IMG/VR virus record: IMGVR_UViG_3300031703_000031
Coordinates: 1-32,481 of that record
Length of the DNA: 32,481 nt
Source: a virus
Strand: one strand, 5' to 3'
In this document: positions 15,609-22,837 of the stretch, piece by piece
Position numbering within the stretch: the stretch's first letter is position 1
How the letters are laid out: every line of letters starts with the position of its first letter
Position numbers and translations under genes: made by a program
Notes under the pieces: generated by a model
What the model was told of the DNA's origin: nothing
Seen by the model: only the letters and a program-made list of their open reading frames with translations
The model's database searches: none

Positions 15609-15954
15609 TATCTTGTTCCTCATCTTCTAAATGTGATTGATCAATAAATTCTTGGTTGAATCCATAAGTTTCTATTTTAATCAATCGTTCTTTTACTGAG
15701 CCTAAGCCCATTGCTACGTGGTATAAATACTCTCTCTCTTTCGTGCAGTGAGACTCAGTGTTTAACCATTTTAAAAATAGATCTGAAAGTATATCTCCGT
15801 ACGCTTCTGTGAAGAACTCATCTCTTTCTTTCTTAGAAAAAGTAGCTTTACCTAAAGCTGTTTGAGCATCAGAGAAAGGTCCGGGTCGATATGTCCCATC
15901 AGATTGAAGCTGTGGCTTGACCTTCTTGTCAATACCCGGTTTATACTTCTTCAT
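15595..15954 (-). CDS. Conserved head-region protein of unknown function
   Basis: A 119-residue protein: MKKYKPGIDKKVKPQLQSDG at the start, a core with ALGKATFSKKERDEFFTEAY and LYHVAMGLGSVKERLIKIET, and an acidic end (EDEEQDNDSN). Marine podoviruses carry a similar protein between portal and scaffold without an assigned job. Its acidic tail and helical core would fit a small assembly or terminase-associated factor, but no helix-turn-helix is obvious. It overlaps the next gene by 14 bases. Confidence 0.55.
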   Translation of the reverse strand: MKKYKPGIDKKVKPQLQSDGTYRPGPFSDAQTALGKATFSKKERDEFFTEAYGDILSDLFLKWLNTESHCTKEREYLYHVAMGLGSVKERLIKIETYGFNQEFIDQSHLEDEEQDNDSN

Positions 15955-15983
15955 CTTTTATATCTCTTGTACTAGGTTAGGTA

Positions 15984-16010
15984 GGGGTCTTAATTTAAAG
16001 CTGAGACCCC
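15984..16010 (-). terminator. Hairpin after the portal gene, terminator-like without a U-run
   Basis: A seven-base stem (GGGGTCT with AGACCCC, 15984-15990 and 16004-16010) with a 13-base loop lies in the gap downstream of the portal gene. On the minus strand it is followed by TACCTAACC, not by a U-run, so it may be an RNA-stability or processing hairpin rather than a real terminator. It uses nearly the same stem sequence as the terminator at 13115. Confidence 0.4.
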
Positions 16011-16045
16011 AAGCAGCTTAGATACAGTATCACCCCCTATATCGC

Positions 16046-18232
16046 TTAACCGGGCATACCATCCATTGGAGGTTCCTGAGGTAAAGCTGATTTGGATGCT
16101 CCAGATGCTCCAGCAGTTGTAGTCATAACATCAGCTACAAGTGTTTGTGCTTTTGCATATAGTACATCAATGTTAGTTTTAGTTGGCATGGCTTGCTGTT
16201 CCTTTCCAGCTTCTAAGGCTAACTTGGACCATTCTTGTTCGGATTTATCTAACGCAACCATAAGTTGTTTTAGGTTATCCTGAATGGCGTTCTGGGCTTG
16301 TACGTTTGTGAAGTCAATGTTAGCTTGTTGTAAATCTACTTCTAACTTCGCTGTCAACTCTTTAAGCTCTGTAGCTTTCGCCTGAGCTTCTTGATCTTTC
16401 TTTTGACCTTCTTCTGCTTTCTTTTTAAACTCATCTGTGTTGATATCAATAAGATAATCAAGAGGGTCTAAACCTAAAGCATCAAACGCTTGTACTGCAA
16501 TAGTTGAAGCTGCAGTTGGTGCTACAACAGCACCTGCACCAGCGTCCCGAAGGGCTGGCAGGATTTGTTGGCCTATCATTTGTAACTTCTGTAACTGGGT
16601 CTGATTGCTGGCATCGCCAACATCTGCTTCCACAGACATAAATTCAATTCCGGGTAAATCATTTATTAACACATCGAGATACCTTGCATTTCCTGTATAT
16701 GCCCCTACAGACCCACCACGCATTTCTTTTTGCATTGTACGGTAGATACCTTCAAGGAGTTCCCGACCGCCAGTTTCCATGAATCTACGAGCAATAAATT
16801 GTATGCGTATTTGTGCAGCTGACTGCACTTGTGACACCTTAGCTTCTGAATTACCAGACACGTATAAAGCATCGTTAAGTCCTTGGGCTGCCTTAGACAG
16901 ACCCGTGGCTTGTTCCTTGTGACCTTGCAAGAACTGAAGTAATGGGACAGTTCCTGTTGATATTTGCTCTGGTGGTAAAGATGCAACTGCACCCTGTGGG
17001 TTACCATTAGAGGCAATAATCTGCTTAGGCTTCATGTTTTGTAAAGCAGAGAAGTCGACTACATTGGGGTCTGCAATCTTAGGTGCATAGTTTGTCAAGT
17101 ATGTATTCTCAACAAAGCCACGTAAAATAGCTGTAGATGCCAATGTAGAAGGTCTAACCATATCTGACATAGATAAACCTTCAAGTTCGAATGGTATTTC
17201 AAACGGTGTAAAGGCTGCTACTTGAATATGATCTGCGTCTTCTTCTTCTAGTATAGTGTCGCCTACACGAACAATATACTTTAGTTCAGCGATACCATCA
17301 CCGTCACGATCTACATATACCCAACAGCGGAGTACTACAGCAGACTCTGTGGCTTCTAGTTGATTGTCATCACCTGAACCTAATAACAAGGTTGTACCGA
17401 TAGCTTGCTTACGTGCAAGGGAATCTGTATTAAGCTCGGACGCGTAATGCGTATTACTTTCTACAGTAGACCAATCAACACCTTCAGCTTTGTCAGGCCA
17501 ACGTTCTCTGATTTCGGATCTTGTCATCTCTTCTTCAAAACCTACAAAGGATGCATCATGTATACCTGTGGCGCCTCTTCCGACTCTTAGGGTCTCAGGT
17601 GGTACTGGTGATACAACAACTTTGTTGGTAACTTTTGTACGCTTAAGTCGTACATCAAGGTAGTTACCTGATTGTTCATCTAAATAGATATCACCTGTTG
17701 TAGTGATCTCTGGGTCTGATAGTTGCACATCTAGTGCAGTGCTAGCAATTGTTTCGTACTCTTCAAAAGAAATAGTTTCTTCTGATGCATATGTCCATGT
17801 AACTGCAGCTAGCTTCCACATAAGTGCTGACTTAAGCCATGTGTTAAGAACTGACCAACCACGGTTCTTAGTAAACAAACAGTGGTTTAACAGCTCTGAT
17901 GCTGCAGTAGCTTTATGGTATGCCAGTGGAGTACGATCATAAGACTTAAACTTTGCTAATTTATTGTTATCAAACAATAGCTCTGAGAGTATTGCAGTGT
18001 AACCTTCAATTGCTTCAACTGTGTCTGAGGACACAATACGAGATACGCCTTGTGGCTTTAAGTGGCCTTGGGGTATCATCGCGTATTCATAGGTTGACTT
18101 CTGACGTTCATCAGATAGCTCTGAGGTATCTAGGAAACTAGCACTAGCCTGTGCTAACTTGTAGTCGAGGAGTGTTGTTAGGTCCTCATCGGATACTGCA
18201 ACTTTGTATCCATCTTCATTATTACTTGCCAT
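16046..18232 (-). CDS. Portal protein
   Basis: A 728-residue protein, close to the 725 residues of P22 gp1 and typical of large podovirus portals. The N-terminus has YKVAVSDEDLTTLLDYKLAQ and VSRIVSSDTVEAIEGYTAIL; the centre has VVLRCWVYVDRDGDGIAELK; the helical region has QATGLSKAAQGLNDALYVSG and VQSAAQIRIQFIARRFMETG; the C-terminal 150 residues form a long charged helix like the portal barrel. These segments match marine podovirus portals. It would form the dodecameric ring at one capsid vertex that binds terminase, then the adaptor. It lies between the large terminase and scaffold genes, the standard order. Confidence 0.85.
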   Translation of the reverse strand: MASNNEDGYKVAVSDEDLTTLLDYKLAQASASFLDTSELSDERQKSTYEYAMIPQGHLKPQGVSRIVSSDTVEAIEGYTAILSELLFDNNKLAKFKSYDRTPLAYHKATAASELLNHCLFTKNRGWSVLNTWLKSALMWKLAAVTWTYASEETISFEEYETIASTALDVQLSDPEITTTGDIYLDEQSGNYLDVRLKRTKVTNKVVVSPVPPETLRVGRGATGIHDASFVGFEEEMTRSEIRERWPDKAEGVDWSTVESNTHYASELNTDSLARKQAIGTTLLLGSGDDNQLEATESAVVLRCWVYVDRDGDGIAELKYIVRVGDTILEEEDADHIQVAAFTPFEIPFELEGLSMSDMVRPSTLASTAILRGFVENTYLTNYAPKIADPNVVDFSALQNMKPKQIIASNGNPQGAVASLPPEQISTGTVPLLQFLQGHKEQATGLSKAAQGLNDALYVSGNSEAKVSQVQSAAQIRIQFIARRFMETGGRELLEGIYRTMQKEMRGGSVGAYTGNARYLDVLINDLPGIEFMSVEADVGDASNQTQLQKLQMIGQQILPALRDAGAGAVVAPTAASTIAVQAFDALGLDPLDYLIDINTDEFKKKAEEGQKKDQEAQAKATELKELTAKLEVDLQQANIDFTNVQAQNAIQDNLKQLMVALDKSEQEWSKLALEAGKEQQAMPTKTNIDVLYAKAQTLVADVMTTTAGASGASKSALPQEPPMDGMPG

Positions 18233-18368
18233 CTATGACACCTCTTTTATGTGGGTAAACACCCTACAAATCAATCTATTAAAATTAGGTGGTTTCATTA
18301 CTTATCTTTCCCGATACGCGAAGAAACCATAACAAACGTCTTTCATAGTGGAGGACTATGGGAAACTT

Positions 18369-20018
18369 TTAAAGCCACTGGGTATCATCAGTTATAAACG
18401 ATTGGTTCCTAAAAGAAACTTTTGTCGTTGATAACCTACCTCCGTGAGTACGGAGTACCTCTAAGGCTATTGCCGTTGCTATTACTGTGTCATCATGACA
18501 ACCTGAGATAGCATTTGTTTTACCACTGGCATCAGCCACATAGTTCATACACTCTTGTATGATAATGGGGGAGGCAAGAGAAATATCATCATTCTCTATT
18601 GCGTTCTTAAGATGCCCTATGATCATTGGCTTAGTAGCTTGGGTAGTCCTCCAACCCAGACGAGTACCTTCCTCATTAGATACATTAGCTACTTTAGTTT
18701 GATGGTATAAGTTCACGTAATCCATTTGTTTTAATCGGTTTAGTGTTGCTATACCTAAGGAATTAGATTCCACTGCAAGCAGGGAGTTGTTGTAGTATCT
18801 ACCTAAATAGAATAAAAGATCTCCGTATTGAGTGGGATCGATTTTATTATTCCGATAAACAGCACAGACTTCTCTGTCTGCATTAAGGACTACTGCTGCT
18901 GAGTAGTCTTGTCCAACCCCTAAAGCACAGTCAGCACCTATTATAAAGTTACTGTCAAACTTAGGGTACTTAAAGATCTCAAGGTGTCCCTCCCTGTGAT
19001 CGTCAAACGTACATGATTCAATACTGAAGTTTTGTCTTTTAACACAAATCTCTGGTTGCGTGTTTAATAGCTTACCCGTGTCAAATACGTTAGATCCTGA
19101 AACTATAAATGCTTCATTGGCTGTAGATGGGTACTCTTGTTTAAACTTATCCATACCCCCTTCGGCTATCTTAAGACGCCTCCAGTACAACTGTTCAATA
19201 TCTAATCCATGTAGTGTTTGTAACTCTTCCTCTGATTCTGTAATAGTATCTGAGAATACCTCAGGCTCTAATACAAATCGTCTGTACTCAGGCATTAAAA
19301 ACCACGGAACAAATATGGGGATATATTCATTCTCTCCAGCTACAGCACCCTTCCACAATCTATGAAACTCATTACCCACGCCATTGGCTGTGGACTCCAG
19401 GATTACTTCCGTACCGTCAGCTTGTGAGATACCTTGGAATAAACCAGCAAGAATCTTTGCATCATGAGTCCAAAAAGCAACTTCAGATAAGTGAGCAATA
19501 GTTGGTGTGGTTCCACGACCTGCCTCAGGGGAACCTGCTGTGTACAAACGATACCCTGAGTCATTGTGTTCAAACCCAATCTCCTTAGAGTTAGACTTCT
19601 TTAGCACAGGTTTAAACTCTGGCTTCATGTTTTGTATAATATTACGTGACATGGAGAAGAGTGCATCAGACGTTGCTGAGTCATGTGCCATAACAACTGA
19701 TTTGTTAAACGGTGTAAGGTACGACTTCCAGTATACACGTCCACAAGAGTAAGTTGATAAACCCATCTGCCTTGCCTTAAGTATAATAGCGCGTACCTTA
19801 CCTGTTTCTTTTAATTGTTTTTCTATTGCATCATCTACAATCTGTTGAGCTGCATTAAACTCTAAGGGTATAAAACCCCTACCTGCATCTTTTGGTAATA
19901 TACGGATCTGTTCTTTAGCGAAGTCTTGGAAGGACCCCTCGTATCTTACGAGATCCTTACGCTTCTGAATTTCTATTGCTAAAGCCAGCTTCTGTCTATT
20001 GGTTATTTTAGTTTCCAA
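18369..20018 (-). CDS. terL: Terminase large subunit (packaging ATPase and nuclease)
   Basis: A 549-residue protein that drives DNA into the capsid and cuts the concatemer. ATPase parts: variant Walker A LKARQMGLST (about 80-89), Walker B IAHLSEVAFW with the catalytic E (about 174-183), coupling motif ILESTANG (about 206-213). RNase H-like nuclease parts: IIGADCALGVGQD (first acid about 363), LAVESNSLG, and GCHDDTVIATAIA near the end. No ATG exists at the front. A frame from TTG 20075 has no ribosome site; TTG 20018 has GGAGG seven bases upstream and starts METKITNRQKLALA, so I chose it. It is the first gene of the leftward late block, below the tandem promoter-like elements at 20373-20430. 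Confidence 0.88.
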   Translation of the reverse strand: METKITNRQKLALAIEIQKRKDLVRYEGSFQDFAKEQIRILPKDAGRGFIPLEFNAAQQIVDDAIEKQLKETGKVRAIILKARQMGLSTYSCGRVYWKSYLTPFNKSVVMAHDSATSDALFSMSRNIIQNMKPEFKPVLKKSNSKEIGFEHNDSGYRLYTAGSPEAGRGTTPTIAHLSEVAFWTHDAKILAGLFQGISQADGTEVILESTANGVGNEFHRLWKGAVAGENEYIPIFVPWFLMPEYRRFVLEPEVFSDTITESEEELQTLHGLDIEQLYWRRLKIAEGGMDKFKQEYPSTANEAFIVSGSNVFDTGKLLNTQPEICVKRQNFSIESCTFDDHREGHLEIFKYPKFDSNFIIGADCALGVGQDYSAAVVLNADREVCAVYRNNKIDPTQYGDLLFYLGRYYNNSLLAVESNSLGIATLNRLKQMDYVNLYHQTKVANVSNEEGTRLGWRTTQATKPMIIGHLKNAIENDDISLASPIIIQECMNYVADASGKTNAISGCHDDTVIATAIALEVLRTHGGRLSTTKVSFRNQSFITDDTQWL

Positions 20019-20204
20019 AGGGAGTCCTCCAAGACTACGTTTAGGTAACCCCTGCCATGAGGGGTTTGTAAGCAATACAAAATAAATAAAAGAGTAGTTA
20101 CCTCATAGTACTACTAAGGGACCTATAGTACCTATAGTATCCCTAAGGAACTCCCTAGTATATAAGAAGGTATAGCAGTAGTAGTTAACCTTAGGTATCC
20201 TTAA

Positions 20205-20225
20205 GAACCTATAAGTACTTAACTT
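20205..20225 (-). promoter_or_regulatory. Variant of the promoter-like element, leftward
   Basis: On the minus strand this reads AAGTTAAGTACTTATAGGTT, the same TTAAGTAC and TTATAGG words as the tandem elements at 20373-20430 with one base missing between them. It points toward the terminase gene. Two more leftward CTATAGG words lie at 20122-20128 and 20131-20137. It could be a weaker or decayed copy. Confidence 0.4.
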
Positions 20226-20372
20226 ACTACTCTTGAGGGGGGTGTCTGACTGTTATATCTATATATATTAGATACAAGTACAGTGATGTAGCTACTCAGA
20301 GACCCCCTCGTATCTCTTAAGGTAGTACCTTACCGTGTCCAGTATCTGGTACTACCCTAGCTACTCACTAGT

Positions 20373-20396
20373 GTTCCTATAAGGTACTTAAAAGAT
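20373..20396 (-). promoter_or_regulatory. Phage promoter-like element, leftward (downstream copy)
   Basis: On the minus strand it begins with the 16-base core ATCTTTTAAGTACCTT and continues ATAGGAAC. It is identical over 25 bases to the copy at 20407 and 34 bases away from it. Both read toward the terminase and late block. TATAGGA at the end recalls the TATAGGG start region of T7-type promoters. The same core occurs before two rightward operons. Confidence 0.65.
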
Positions 20397-20406
20397 TATA
20401 TGTATT

Positions 20407-20430
20407 GTTCCTATAAGGTACTTAAAAGAT
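20407..20430 (-). promoter_or_regulatory. Phage promoter-like element, leftward (upstream copy)
   Basis: Second of two identical tandem copies (34-base period). Minus-strand core ATCTTTTAAGTACCTT followed by ATAGGAAC. A tandem pair before the late block would fit the high output that structural genes need. No such word was found inside any gene. Confidence 0.65.
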
Positions 20431-20487
20431 ATAAGGGTTTCACAGAAGTTTATCTAGGGGATACACGGGTAAGTCCCTTGATATACA

Positions 20488-20707
20488 GGGTACCTTCATT
20501 ACTTCGGTACCCCCCAAGATCCCCAAGGGGATCCCTCAGGATACCTAGGGTATCCCTTAGACACCCTCAGTATCCCGTAGGAATACTAAGGGGATCATCC
20601 AAACTAACCTTAGGGATACAAAAGGAGTCCACCTAGAGCCATAGAAGGGAGGATTATCCACTCGTAGTACCAAGGGGTCCCTTGGGATACCCAAAAGTAT
20701 CCCAAGG
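20488..20707. repeat. Cluster of perfect short inverted repeats
   Basis: Perfect dyads: GGGTACC/GGTACCC (20488-20494 with 20506-20512), GATCCCC/GGGGATC (20518-20524 with 20527-20533), GGATACC/GGTATCC (20539-20545 with 20549-20555), CCAAGGG/CCCTTGG (20670-20676 with 20679-20685) and an 11-base stem CCTTGGGATAC/GTATCCCAAGG (20680-20690 with 20697-20707). The last two overlap, so they are alternatives. None is followed by a clear U-run, so they do not read as plain terminators. Confidence 0.7.
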
Positions 20708-20926
20708 AACATCTATATATCTACCACAATACCCAAGGAGGATAACCTCAGGGGCTAGTGTAGTGGCAATACAATCAAGGTAGTATCTCAGTGTACTTTG
20801 GGAAATAGCTGGTTGACTTTCATCTAAAAGCAAATCATCTTGACTTCAACAATATCAGACCATCGACGCAGGTCGCTATCGCGCCCCCAGTAGCTTTCAA
20901 GATTACTTGATTGCCTTAAAAAACAA

Positions 20927-20946
20927 AGATTACCCTGAGGTAATCT
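20927..20946. promoter_or_regulatory. Perfect eight-base dyad before the first rightward gene
   Basis: AGATTACC and GGTAATCT (20927-20934, 20939-20946) flank a CTGA loop and end about ten bases before the AAAGGAG ribosome site of the gene at 20968. As DNA it is a good operator for a dimeric repressor; as RNA it is a stable hairpin at the messenger's leader. The sequence does not tell which. Confidence 0.5.
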
Positions 20947-20967
20947 CTAAACCAAAAGGAGTGACCT

Positions 20968-21411
20968 ATGTCACAAGCAAAAGCAGTATCTAAGCAGCAA
21001 GAGATTCATGTGGTTCGGAATTGTTCAATCATCAATTCTAGGACCATCGAGCCAGTGTACCGTTCATTCGGTGGGCAGTACACTCTGCTAGTAAGTGGTC
21101 ATGGGCTTGACCTAGTGACCAAAGGCAAGTCAAACGAAGATGGTTCCGTTTGGCTCAACCAAAACGCCACATATCCCAATGGGGATCCCACTGGCGGCAT
21201 AGAGGTGGTGACTAAAGCGTTGAAACCCTTTGATAAGGGCGAGTTAGGAGAGGGTACCCTAGTAGACCTCCTCTTTAACGTTGTTAGAGTAAAAAAGGAA
21301 GTGTATTATAATATTCGAACTATTCGAGTGTTAGACCACATAGCCCCTTTCAACCACTTATCAGCGTTCGGTGAAGATGACACCGATGATGTTAATGAAG
21401 GCGACTTTTAA
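20968..21411 (+). CDS. First rightward gene; small protein with acidic C-terminal tail (ssDNA-binding-like?)
   Basis: A 147-residue protein. The body has short beta segments (GQYTLLVSGHGLDLV, GTLVDLLFNVVRVKKEVYYN, IRTIRVLDHI) that would suit an OB-type barrel, and the last 15 residues are strongly acidic, ending EGDF (GEDDTDDVNEGDF). Acidic tails closing in an aromatic residue are typical of phage single-strand-binding proteins such as T7 gp2.5, where the tail recruits polymerase. The gene at 25717 has the same type of end. Strong ribosome site AAAGGAG, own leader dyad and own terminator: probably abundant and made early. Function is inference from composition only. Confidence 0.6.
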   Translation: MSQAKAVSKQQEIHVVRNCSIINSRTIEPVYRSFGGQYTLLVSGHGLDLVTKGKSNEDGSVWLNQNATYPNGDPTGGIEVVTKALKPFDKGELGEGTLVDLLFNVVRVKKEVYYNIRTIRVLDHIAPFNHLSAFGEDDTDDVNEGDF

Positions 21412-21434
21412 GCCTTTATACTAGATCTTCCCCT

Positions 21435-21470
21435 GAGGGGCTTCTACACGGAGCCTCTCACCTTTTTTTT
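21435..21470 (+). terminator. Rightward rho-independent terminator
   Basis: An eight-base stem with one mismatch (GAGGGGCT, 21435-21442; AGCCTCTC, 21452-21459) is followed by ACC and eight T residues. It ends the transcript of the gene at 20968. The base CCCC/GGGG pair at 21430-21440 is an alternative inner hairpin. Confidence 0.8.
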
Positions 21471-21472
21471 AA

Positions 21473-21543
21473 GGGCAACACCTTCGTGTTACCCCTCAAG
21501 CACACAAGTAAACTTGTGCTAACTCAATTGCCTCTGCGGCAAT
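21473..21543 (+). ncRNA. Array of three consecutive stem-loops
   Basis: Immediately after the terminator come three hairpins almost without spacing: GGG-AACAC/GTGTT-CCC with a CTTC loop (21473-21494), AGCACACAAGT/ACTTGTGCT with a two-base bulge (21499-21520), and ATTGCC/GGCAAT with a five-base loop (21527-21543). There is no reading frame. They could form a structured RNA processed from the following operon's leader, or be part of an origin. Type ncRNA is a tentative label. Confidence 0.4.
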
Positions 21544-21550
21544 CAAGCTC

Positions 21551-21636
21551 ATGCACACTCACGTGTACACTTATGCTACGCACTTATGCACACTCACGTG
21601 TACACCCATGCTACGCACTCATGCACACTCACGTGT
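21551..21636. repeat. 35-bp tandem repeat, about 2.5 copies
   Basis: The unit starting ATGCACACTCACGTGTACAC begins at 21551, 21586 and (partly) 21621; copies differ by two C/T changes. Each unit carries CACGTG and GTGTACAC palindromes and a second half ATGCTACGCACT that echoes the first. Repeats abut directly, with no spacers, and the region codes for nothing. Such iterons are usual at replication origins or at protein-loading sites. Confidence 0.75.
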
Positions 21637-21674
21637 GCCTTGGGCCAGCAGGTAAACCGACATAAGGAATTATA

Positions 21675-21845
21675 ATGTCTTACGAAGAAAAGTATTTAGA
21701 AAATGAAGTAGTAGAGGTAGTAGGAGTAAGTAAGAAAACAAACTCCTTCTCAACATATATCCAGAATAACGAAACTGTGGATAAACAGATGGATAACTTA
21801 ATGGAGTTCGTCTTTGGAGATGTTCTATTCAGGGAGGTAGAATAA
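21675..21845 (+). CDS. 56-residue acidic hypothetical protein
   Basis: Reads MSYEEKYLENEVVEVVGVSK at the start, ends in VFGDVLFREVE. Acidic, probably helical, no domain recognised. AAGGAA lies seven bases before the ATG, and its TAA overlaps the ATG of the next gene (TAATG), so the two are coupled. First gene after the hairpin and repeat region; small acidic early proteins in phages often bind and block host enzymes, but nothing here shows a target. Confidence 0.6.
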   Translation: MSYEEKYLENEVVEVVGVSKKTNSFSTYIQNNETVDKQMDNLMEFVFGDVLFREVE

Positions 21846-22027
21846 TGTTCATACTCTTAGTCCTAATGTTCGCAGTAGATAACCAAGACTTCTTAGAAGC
21901 AGTGGAAGTCAACAAGAATCAAGGAATGAAATGGACATATGTTGGTGCTCAAGATCCAACAAACAATCCATACGTACCTATCGTAAGAGAAGATGGTAAA
22001 GAAATAATAATCTTTAAAATGAAATAA
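21845..22027 (+). CDS. 60-residue hypothetical protein
   Basis: MFILLVLMFAVDNQDFLEAV at the start: a short hydrophobic stretch that is too short and too acidic on its far side to be a confident membrane segment. The C-terminal half (WTYVGAQDPTNNPYVPIVRE, IIIFKMK) looks like two beta strands. Start overlaps the stop of the gene before. No family recognised. Confidence 0.5.
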   Translation: MFILLVLMFAVDNQDFLEAVEVNKNQGMKWTYVGAQDPTNNPYVPIVREDGKEIIIFKMK

Positions 22028-22043
22028 TCCAAGAGGAAGAACA

Positions 22044-22316
22044 ATGTACATATTACACTTAATCATAAAAGACTATTGTAAGCACACAGTATGTGTGGAG
22101 TTCCGCAAAGGTGAAACAGCAATCACCGATGCAAAGAAAAAACTAATCAGCGAAGCAAAAGGCGAAGCTTGCGAAATAATCTTCTGCAACGATGAAGGAA
22201 TGCCCTTCAAATTTGAACCTGTAGCAGGTGATAACGCAGAGAATGAACATGTACATACTATTGCAGTGTGTCTATGTGTAGTAATCATAGTAGCAGCATT
22301 TACAGGAATATTATAA
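22044..22316 (+). CDS. 90-residue protein with C-terminal membrane segment
   Basis: Residues 1-65 are a small alpha/beta part (MYILHLIIKDYCKHTVCVEF, DAKKKLISEAKGEACEIIFC) with four cysteines; residues about 72-90 (IAVCLCVVIIVAAFTGIL) form one membrane helix at the very end. A tail-anchored small early protein on the cytoplasmic face of the inner membrane; takeover or exclusion functions are possible. GAGGAAG precedes the ATG. Confidence 0.55.
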   Translation: MYILHLIIKDYCKHTVCVEFRKGETAITDAKKKLISEAKGEACEIIFCNDEGMPFKFEPVAGDNAENEHVHTIAVCLCVVIIVAAFTGIL

Positions 22317-22392
22317 TTAACCAAACCTAGAACAGGCAAGTAGCTAGGTGAGAATTGGGATCTGCCATCAGCACACATACATAAGCTAATAT

Positions 22393-22445
22393 GAGCAACC
22401 TATGGATTAATAATAAACCTCACTATGAGAGGCCATAGTTTGCTC
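22393..22445. promoter_or_regulatory. Nested hairpin in the 204-base gap before the 91-codon gene
   Basis: A 13-base outer stem with one mismatch (GAGCAAcCTATGG, 22393-22405; CCATAGtTTGCTC, 22433-22445) encloses a smaller CCTC/GAGG stem (about 22418-22432). It is not followed by a U-run. It may be a processed RNA leader element, a terminator of unusual type or an operator. The remainder of 22317-22520 shows no gene. Confidence 0.5.
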
Positions 22446-22520
22446 TAACTTTAACGTAGTTCTGTACTATATTATTAGGGAAAGTGTACTAATCTATTTA
22501 TAAACCAACAGGAAGTAATT

Positions 22521-22796
22521 ATGCGAAGAACAGATATATTAAAAATGCAACTTAACAACAGCAGGGGTAGGTTCTTCACTGCTACCTACAAATCAGTAGT
22601 AGGTCAAATGAAAACTATGAACTTCAAAGTTAAAGAAGTTCTAGAGTTCAAGAACAACCACGTAAAATGTGAAGTTTACATTCCAAGAATCATGAGCACA
22701 GAAGTGGTTGTGTTCAACATCGGTCGAACAGGTGACCTACAATATCTAGCAGCAGATAAAAGCAAAATCAGCATGTCAGGTAAAGGTCTCTTATAG
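22521..22796 (+). CDS. 91-residue basic hypothetical protein
   Basis: MRRTDILKMQLNNSRGRFFT at the start, then TYKSVVGQMKTMNFKVKEVL, NHVKCEVYIPRIMSTEVVVF. Mostly beta with a basic face, size and pattern like small nucleic-acid-binding barrels. AGGAAG precedes the ATG. It has its own 200-base leader with a nested hairpin and is followed by the hairpin/promoter element at 22803. Function unknown. Confidence 0.55.
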   Translation: MRRTDILKMQLNNSRGRFFTATYKSVVGQMKTMNFKVKEVLEFKNNHVKCEVYIPRIMSTEVVVFNIGRTGDLQYLAADKSKISMSGKGLL

Positions 22797-22802
22797 TAAT
22801 CA

Positions 22803-22837
22803 GGTACTTAGAAGAATAATCTTTTAAGTACCTTTAG
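22803..22837 (+). promoter_or_regulatory. Promoter-like element before rIIA, overlapping an inverted repeat
   Basis: The core ATCTTTTAAGTACCTT (22819-22834) ends 27 bases before the rIIA-like start and points with it. Here TTATAGG is shortened to TTTAG. The core is also the right arm of a 13-base hairpin (GGTACTTAGAAGA, 22803-22815; TCTTTTAAGTACC, 22820-22832; one G-U pair, ATAA loop) followed by TTT, so it could serve as a terminator of the preceding gene as well as, or instead of, a promoter. Confidence 0.5.

Larger units (their letters stand above)
20019..20967. promoter_or_regulatory. Divergent, palindrome-rich control region between late and early blocks
   Basis: About 950 bases separate the leftward terminase start from the first rightward gene, far more than anywhere else in the window. 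I find no credible gene. From about 20100 to 20760 it is crowded with short related words (GGTAC, GGATAC, CCTTAGG, CCAAGG and their complements) that pair into many hairpins, and it holds the leftward promoter-like elements. The last 200 bases (20765-20967) look like ordinary sequence and hold a dyad at 20927. Likely jobs: promoters for both blocks, possibly a replication origin or packaging site. Confidence 0.7.

Noticed and set aside
18233-18298. 21-codon minus-strand frame just before the portal gene
   Set aside because: Start has only a weak GGGA at a distance and no recognisable pattern; it may be leader sequence. Not enough to call a gene.
20400-20636. 78-codon plus-strand open frame in the control region
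   Set aside because: Composition (R, P, S, L, Y repeats) merely mirrors the palindromic words; the ATG lies within the promoter-like tandem repeat; there is no ribosome site.
20813-20850. Two TTGACT words as host sigma-70 -35 boxes for the first rightward gene
   Set aside because: No acceptable TATAAT-like box 16-18 bases downstream of either. A host promoter must exist for early genes, but I can not place it.
21551-21636. CRISPR array
   Set aside because: Repeat units of 35 bp abut without spacers and there are only 2.5 of them; no cas genes.
21412-21674. tRNA gene in the hairpin array
   Set aside because: The stems do not fit a cloverleaf: no T-loop consensus, no acceptor pairing and no CCA end.
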